A stretch of DNA of 11,483 nucleotides, from the NCBI RefSeq assembly GCF_042654605.1, contig NZ_JBHSGT010000021.1, positions 1 to 11,483 of the forward strand, read 5' to 3'. Every line of letters starts with the position of its first letter. The stretch's first letter is position 1. Shown here one piece after another: positions 6,801 to 11,483 of the stretch. The DNA comes from Enterococcus_I eurekensis. Its GTDB lineage: Bacteria; Bacillota; Bacilli; Lactobacillales; Enterococcaceae. A program made the position numbers and the translations under genes. The notes beneath the pieces were generated by a model that saw nothing but the letters and a program-made list of their open reading frames with translations, searched no databases and was not told where the DNA came from.

Positions 6801-9800
6801 TACGACATTGTATCCGTAAGCATACTTTCCAATGATCGCATCCAGTTCAGCCTGATTAGTTACTGTTCCATGCTCAGCAAGATCACTTCCGTAACCACCT
6901 TTTTTACCGACAAATTCCACCCATTTGTTCCAGGTCTCATAGTCCATCAGAGCAAGCGGTCCGTAAACTGCCGTATTTTCTTCTGTCGGATAGACAACAC
7001 TGAGAGCTCCCAGGATATTATCTACTTTTACCAGTCCCCACAACAAGGACAGGTTTCCGGTACTTGCCGTATCTGCTGACTCCATAAGTCCTGTGAAGCC
7101 ACCAGCAATTTCTTCTCCGTATACTGATCGGATCCGAACTGCCTTACAGGTACTGAGCGGTCCGGCATATTCTTTACCTTTCCATTTCTTTGTATTATTT
7201 CCCCAAATGTGACCGCCTTCATTATGTCCTGCATAACCTCCGGCCATACCTCTTTGTACCTGCGTTGTGGAATCCGCATCTGCCCGAACTGCACCACCGC
7301 AGGGAATACAGGTTGTGGAACTGTTTCTGATTGTTGGAACAAAGTCTTCTGCAAGAGAGGCTAATGCACTTTCTACATTCACAAGTCCGCCTAAAATACT
7401 TGCGTCTCCAAGGACATTTGCTACATTTCCCGGTTCCAGATCTCCCACATAACCACCAGCTGTAATCTGACTGATGATATAAGAGAAGTTATTTGCGTTG
7501 GAATCCTGAATGTGTCCACCGGAAATCTTTCCGGCAAATCCTCCTGCATCTCCAAGAACATCATTCGCCGACGCATCCGAAGCAGTATTTTTCCAGGATG
7601 CTTTTACTGCAAAACCTCCAACATTTCCTGTAACATTGGAGTGTTCAATTGTCGAAACAACGACGTTTAATGCATCCAGCACATTGTTGATTCCTATTGC
7701 TGTTCCAATAATACTTAAACCTTTTCCAACGGAAGCTGCGGAACCGATATTCATATAGCCGATATATCCACCTGCATATCTGGCACCGGTTACTGCATAC
7801 TGGCTCTTTACATCATCAAAATAGTTTGAGCTATCTACATCTTCCAAACCCTTCTCAGGCTCTGTTACATCCGTATGTTTCAGACTCGTAACATCACAGT
7901 AGCTTACCTGAACACCACTTCCGTAACCGATAAATCCTCCGGCGCTTCCGGAATAGCTGTCCTCTGATTTTATTTTATTCGCAGTAACGGTAAAACCATT
8001 GTCCGACTTGATCCCTGCATACTGTACATATGGAATGTAGGCATTGATCAGGTTCAGCAAATCGCCAACATTAATATTCAGCCCCTTAAGACCACCAAGA
8101 ATACTGATACCTCCTCCGGCATCCGCTAATGCACCGGAGTAAACATTTCCTCCGAAGCCTCCGGCATAAGACTGTCCATTTACATAGTCCAGATTATAGA
8201 CAGAATAATAGCTGCCTTCTCCTGCCTCCTGATTGTTGACGGTTCCACTCTGAAAGCTTCCGGCAAAACCACCAGCTGTATCTGCTGAAACTCCGCCTCC
8301 ATTAATATAGGTAACGGTACACATAGTGTAGGAAGGAATCAGATATTTCACTGCTGTCAGTAATCCGTTGATATCTAATATTTTCGTCTCTTTATCTATA
8401 AAGACATCTAAGTCATCCTCAGACGCCACATCTGCAAGACCTCCCGTCTGTGAGGTTCCAATAAATCCACCGGCAGATCCATCGGTATCATTTGCTGTTA
8501 CTTCTTTCAGATTTTTCACATCCGACTGATTGATTTCACAGCTGTAACTCTTTCCGATGAATCCACCAGCCACATAATCTGCTACTCCTCCATCTGAATT
8601 CGTCCCTGTTGCTGTTACAGTCAGTCCGTCTGTCATATCAGGCTGATAACCGATCACATGGGCATCTGTTATCTTAACGCGGACCCATTCTCCGGTTTTC
8701 AATAAATTTTTGACCTGCAATAAATGATTGAGTCCTAACAGATTCAGCGTAAGACCTCCCGCTCCTGCCAGATCTCCAGGACCTGCACAGCCGACAAAGC
8801 CTCCGACTCTGTTTTTGGCGGTGACAGACTTTAATCGTTCTAAAGTAACAGTCTCTACATCTCCGCCAACTGCCTCACCAAGTGCGCCGCCTGCATAATT
8901 TTCTCCGGCTTCTACGGTATATCCGGTATCTGTTCCTGTAACAGTTACATGATGGACGGTAAAGCCCAGAAAATTTCCGATTCCCAGTGTACCATTCAAA
9001 AGTCCTGTAATGCTCGCTGTCGTTACACTTCCTGCAATTCCACCAACACGATTTTCCCCTGCCCTTACTGTCTGTAATCCGGTAACCACGTTATCTCTTC
9101 GTGCTACGCTTCCAGTTTCCAATACACCGTATTTCCAATAAGAAAGCTTAGTCAAATAATCCGCACTGGATTCCGCAAGATAGACACCATCACCACCACC
9201 CAGAATACCACCTGCATAGCTTTTTCCAGCTTCTACTGAGATTGCCGAGCAATTCATATTGCATCCAAGGATTGCGGATGGTGCGATACCGGTAAGGGAA
9301 AGCAGCATTCCTGCCTTTTCCGGATCACTGGACAAAAGTTCTGTAAGCAATTCTCCTACTGTCTTTAAGAGACTTGGATCAGATACTTCATCTTTTCCAA
9401 GGTTAGTAACCCAACCGACGGTTGCCGTTCCAACAACTCCTCCTGCATAGCTGCCTGTTGCTTTCACTGAAATACTTCCGCTTGCGCCACAATTGATCGC
9501 GTAACTGTTTGTCAGAGCACCTGTAATGCCGCCTTGATAATTCTCACCTGTAACCGTAACATTGCAGTTTGTAAGGTTACATCCCATAAGCAGACTTTGC
9601 GGCTGCATTACATGAATCAAGTCAATACCTATTTCTGTTAGAGTTCCTTTGATATCGGCATCTCTGCCAATTCCGGCAAAGCCTCCGCCATATTCCTTGG
9701 TATTAACGGTATAAGTACTGTTTTTTACCGAGCAGTCAAATACTTTGGTTCCAACCAGTTGTCCGGCAAAGCCTCCGGCATAATTCTTATCTATATTTCC

Positions 9801-11483
9801 GATTGTTCCAGTCAGACCATCGACATGACAGTTTTGAATAGTGACATTTTTGTATCCGGTTGGAATTAAGTTGCCAACCGGCAATGCATTTTTCAAAAGG
9901 ATCGTGATCAGATCTCCAAGCCCCAGTCCAGGTATTGCATTTAATAATGACGATAAGATATCTACAGTCAGACCCAAAGTTTCTGATAATCCCTCATACT
10001 GAGTGACACCTTCCGCGTATCCGACAAATCCGCCTGTCCGTTCGTTGATATTTGAAACTGAGATGCTTCCTGTTACATCACAGTTCTCAATAACAACGTC
10101 ACCAACTACTCTTCCTGCAAAAGGGCCCGTCGCATAGAGTGTCGGATCCGTTGCTCTGGCATTCAACAGGTCTGATAAAACATCTTTTAGACTTAATTGC
10201 ACCTGACCAATAGTCAAAATACCTACCAGTACATCAACAACACTTCCAACCAGCCATCCTAGTCCGGATGTTAACCCACTGAGTAATGTCTGTGTGTTTT
10301 TGTGTTTATTCGTATTATTTTTAACATCCACATTTTTTAATTCAATGTTGGATACTTTTACCGTTCCTGCACTGATACCGACATTATTTACGTTGATCTC
10401 GTTTGTTATCGTTCCGAAGAAACCGACTCCCATATACTTCGTACTATCCATTTCCTCAGTCTGATTTATATTAATATTGGAGATCACAGGTCTTCCGGTT
10501 GCCAGAATCGAATTCCCATCTGTGAGTATCGTCTGTCCTTCCGCTAACTTTGCACCGATGATATCACCCGATACCCTGAGTGGAGTCCAGAGATCATCTT
10601 CTTTATTGGAATTTATTCCTTCTTTTGATAAATCAATATCACGGAAAATAATATAATTCGCGTTGGAGGAATATTTCAGACCACCGTATTCTTGCTTTAA
10701 CTTCGTCAAGCTTGCTGTTTTATTGTCAGGTAACCCTTGGTCGTTAACGCCACACAAACTACCAGTTCCTACTGTAAGACTACCCAATAATGTCCCTAAC
10801 AGTCCTCCTACTCCCTCCAACAGCCCTGTAACAATACCATCGCTTGTCAAATCGACATCTGCCAGCTTATACTTACCATTATCTTTATAATATAGATAAG
10901 AGTTATCACCTATTACTGTATCTGGCTTTTGATGTAATCCCGAAAAATGGGTAGTTGCACCTTCTGTTGCAACAGCATCAAGTCCAAGATCCGCATCGCC
11001 TGGATAGTATGGTGTGTAGAAAGGCTTTCCACCAAGTAATCCACTTACCAACCCTTGGCTGTAATAGACATATAGTCTCGGAGTCACGCTCTTATTGCTT
11101 CCAATCGCCCGCAGCTGTGACTCATTTCCAATCAAAATATATTTCTTACCGGAAACTTCAACATATAACTGTCCCGGTTTTGTTCTTCCGTCAGCATGCT
11201 CACCATCCAGCCATTGAACTCCAGTCGCCGTTTTTTCTGTCAACTGATCTGCCACCAGTTCCGGTTTATCCGAATTAAATTTCTGCGACAGTACATACTT
11301 ATGTGACTTGGCATAAGTCAGATACTCCTGATCCTCTCCATCCGGATAGATCATCTGTCCCATACCAAACTGCGGTGCATCATAGTCCAACGACATGACT
11401 GGTTCAGTTTCAGACTCTTCCTGAGCAAGTACCATTAACTGATATGGATTATATAGGTAGATCGTATCCGTATCTTTGTCGTA
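3891..11483 (-). CDS. Giant GLUG-repeat pilus tip/surface adhesin with Cna_B domain and LPNTGG anchor (5' end outside window)
   Basis: The open frame reaches the right edge. Sixteen codons upstream of the first ATG (11435) are open and read YDKDTDTIYLYNPYQL, so that ATG is internal; the signal peptide and true start lie outside. At least 2530 residues are encoded. Numbered from the ATG at 11435, residues 1-435 are a leader with two 'xxxxQLxxxA' GLUG-entry strands (YNPYQLMVLA and IGNESQLRAIG). Residues about 437-2190 hold about 32 GG[FY]xG repeats, alternating with short polar strands and long Leu/Val/Gly-rich spacers, probably a beta-solenoid. Then come a linker, a Cna_B domain (about 2350-2460; likely isopeptide K2356 and E2435), LPNTGG (2465-2470), a membrane segment and a long basic tail. 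No von Willebrand A domain is visible. Being first in the pilus cluster, it is likely the tip adhesin; the ligand is unknown. It could also be an independently wall-anchored protein. Phase is intact throughout. Confidence 0.88.
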   Translation of the reverse strand, partial: YDKDTDTIYLYNPYQLMVLAQEESETEPVMSLDYDAPQFGMGQMIYPDGEDQEYLTYAKSHKYVLSQKFNSDKPELVADQLTEKTATGVQWLDGEHADGRTKPGQLYVEVSGKKYILIGNESQLRAIGSNKSVTPRLYVYYSQGLVSGLLGGKPFYTPYYPGDADLGLDAVATEGATTHFSGLHQKPDTVIGDNSYLYYKDNGKYKLADVDLTSDGIVTGLLEGVGGLLGTLLGSLTVGTGSLCGVNDQGLPDNKTASLTKLKQEYGGLKYSSNANYIIFRDIDLSKEGINSNKEDDLWTPLRVSGDIIGAKLAEGQTILTDGNSILATGRPVISNININQTEEMDSTKYMGVGFFGTITNEINVNNVGISAGTVKVSNIELKNVDVKNNTNKHKNTQTLLSGLTSGLGWLVGSVVDVLVGILTIGQVQLSLKDVLSDLLNARATDPTLYATGPFAGRVVGDVVIENCDVTGSISVSNINERTGGFVGYAEGVTQYEGLSETLGLTVDILSSLLNAIPGLGLGDLITILLKNALPVGNLIPTGYKNVTIQNCHVDGLTGTIGNIDKNYAGGFAGQLVGTKVFDCSVKNSTYTVNTKEYGGGFAGIGRDADIKGTLTEIGIDLIHVMQPQSLLMGCNLTNCNVTVTGENYQGGITGALTNSYAINCGASGSISVKATGSYAGGVVGTATVGWVTNLGKDEVSDPSLLKTVGELLTELLSSDPEKAGMLLSLTGIAPSAILGCNMNCSAISVEAGKSYAGGILGGGDGVYLAESSADYLTKLSYWKYGVLETGSVARRDNVVTGLQTVRAGENRVGGIAGSVTTASITGLLNGTLGIGNFLGFTVHHVTVTGTDTGYTVEAGENYAGGALGEAVGGDVETVTLERLKSVTAKNRVGGFVGCAGPGDLAGAGGLTLNLLGLNHLLQVKNLLKTGEWVRVKITDAHVIGYQPDMTDGLTVTATGTNSDGGVADYVAGGFIGKSYSCEINQSDVKNLKEVTANDTDGSAGGFIGTSQTGGLADVASEDDLDVFIDKETKILDINGLLTAVKYLIPSYTMCTVTYINGGGVSADTAGGFAGSFQSGTVNNQEAGEGSYYSVYNLDYVNGQSYAGGFGGNVYSGALADAGGGISILGGLKGLNINVGDLLNLINAYIPYVQYAGIKSDNGFTVTANKIKSEDSYSGSAGGFIGYGSGVQVSYCDVTSLKHTDVTEPEKGLEDVDSSNYFDDVKSQYAVTGARYAGGYIGYMNIGSAASVGKGLSIIGTAIGINNVLDALNVVVSTIEHSNVTGNVGGFAVKASWKNTASDASANDVLGDAGGFAGKISGGHIQDSNANNFSYIISQITAGGYVGDLEPGNVANVLGDASILGGLVNVESALASLAEDFVPTIRNSSTTCIPCGGAVRADADSTTQVQRGMAGGYAGHNEGGHIWGNNTKKWKGKEYAGPLSTCKAVRIRSVYGEEIAGGFTGLMESADTASTGNLSLLWGLVKVDNILGALSVVYPTEENTAVYGPLALMDYETWNKWVEFVGKKGGYGSDLAEHGTVTNQAELDAIIGKYAYGYNVVAGRVNYRDEIKLANGGAAGGYVGFMQTGTITNGQAYQAKTIKGLRCAGGFAGEMINGGAANLGGVDILGLNLQLGQMLQVLNVFVPVIKKSSVEGYQSGLVVQSEGINDKDACGYAGGYVGKLIGGQIWGENNAHCQVTKLRRVDGRSYVGGFVGSSRPGSVATVDPTAGEGLFLSKLLNQLLNTPADFIKVMNATVATIRYADVISWDDWGIIVNGAYSGGGSNTSYAKAAGGFAGSLVGTVLGEKDTKEAGISAQGIRSVIAGEYAGGFFGIADVDAGVQVSGKTETELFKYLLQLGRTDVLDAFRTYVYDGSVSGSADAGLSVSAHTAVKSGQNDAVTYSGTAGGFGGSLLNSSVKNSSVTKLSNVTGRNSTGGFIGYSGKSGVVDLNKINVLGSNQWQLLGGAAGVLDVFGSHIEDSGVAGVDGGYTVQSSGGEEEIAGGFIGYANLARMSGCIAGDSNIQANGLKQVASGGTAGGFAGRTSYEYLGNIDLDSTLVNALLTILNQLVKALYLDKLEAANLLNINLGIIQIKAAYEGDLLSVNLLGLKISVGLSKASTENQQQTDFAIIKIGDSTIKLPCDSDGIKQDNDTKSNISISLIKANRTKITDSNVYGISYGYDVYAGGAGNDKDGSAEDGRSGGFVGFNNEGLLQNNNMYYCDVVRGTPDLVGPFSGESSLNSSYSFNTKEKVEGEQNNYRIYRKLDTALDQIKKNSEKLNLSYEKDASSGWDIYTLGHMNSVKSYDTLQNAKLTDDTSSTTAELKAYESSAKAVLMADTKTTLNTGESDTPEPSESQDPCDEHIKLTINKIWKDFNNFDHKRPDSITVTISRIWTDKAGNEKTEIVPGYESYTIKGSSDKSKWQEVIKELPAYKTDGDNIYYYTYSVTEAEIVGYTTTIKKSEDGFTFTITNNRHFSSLPNTGGYGRYFIYLIAILLFLLYFIMRYKKCKENKKLKYYKTKEVSKKRR
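3895..3900 (-). promoter_or_regulatory. Ribosome binding site of the shaft pilin, inside the end of the preceding gene
   Basis: AAGGAG nine bases before the ATG at 3885-3883. It is formed by the last codons of the giant adhesin (KKRR, stop at 3893-3891), leaving a gap of only five bases between the genes. It favours the ATG at 3885 over the in-frame ATG four codons on, and predicts coupled translation. Confidence 0.75.
4860..10130 (-). repeat. About 32 degenerate GLUG-like (A-GG-F/Y-x-G) repeats within the giant adhesin
   Basis: On the plus strand the motif appears as AA/TA-NCC-NCC. Instances lie near 4866, 5359, 5466, 5660, 5750, 5986, 6093, 6337, 6444, 6646, 6732, 7092, 7227, 7444, 7531, 7609, 7757, 7927, 8149, 8262, 8461, 8557, 8791, 8886, 9031, 9201, 9431, 9517, 9671, 9761, 10021 and 10115. 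Mean spacing is about 170 bp. Core variants are YAGGFxG, TAGGFxG, RVGGFVG and YAGGYxG; one outlier reads TGPFAG. The DNA copies are diverged, not near-identical, so recent slippage expansion is not suggested. The match to the GLUG motif family is from memory. Confidence 0.75.

Noticed and set aside
6582..7079. 165-codon plus-strand frame inside the adhesin gene
   Set aside because: It is the antisense of a repetitive coding region, has no ribosome site and no recognisable domain. The same holds for the other opposite-strand and alternate-frame ORFs across 700-11280.
4860..10130. Regularly spaced short motifs as a CRISPR-like or tandem DNA repeat
   Set aside because: The repeats are protein-level and diverged at DNA level, lie in one open frame, and have no constant direct-repeat sequence.

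Overview
The window looks like chromosome from a low-to-moderate GC Gram-positive (Bacillota). Gut Clostridia such as Lachnospiraceae are my best guess, from the style of the proteins; nothing here fixes the genus. The evidence is strong AGGAGG-type ribosome binding sites, LPxTG-type cell-wall sorting signals, a class C (pilin) sortase and an IS21-family insertion sequence.

Almost all of the window (about 11483 down to 624) is one leftward-reading cluster for a sortase-assembled pilus. In transcription order it holds: (1) a giant surface protein, at least 2530 residues and cut by the right edge, built of about 32 GG[FY]xG (GLUG-like) repeats and ending in a Cna_B domain and LPNTGG; (2) a 515-residue shaft pilin with a signal peptide, a D2-type isopeptide domain, a SpaA/Cna_B domain and an unusual LPFIGG sorting signal; (3) a 288-residue class C sortase; (4) a 248-residue minor, probably basal, pilin with a proline-rich stalk and a VKTGD sorting signal. 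The genes are tightly packed: a 5-nt gap between (1) and (2), and a 4-nt overlap between (3) and (4). The only larger gap (104 nt, between shaft pilin and sortase) holds a strong RNA hairpin. The expected working model is that the sortase links shaft pilins through lysines, with the giant protein at the tip and the small pilin at the base, where it is handed to the cell wall. The operon promoter lies beyond the right edge.

Downstream of the pilus genes are a possible 37-codon small gene and a perfect 13-bp inverted repeat that probably ends leftward transcription.

The left end (1 to about 269) is one end of an IS21-family element. It holds the first 23 codons of istA reading left off the window, its AGGAGG site, and four TGGAC-centred repeats spaced 21-23 bp. 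Right beside it is the C-terminal part of a gene resembling small phage-type HAD hydrolases (BT0820-like), which seems to have been cut by the IS.

No tRNA, rRNA or CRISPR array was seen.
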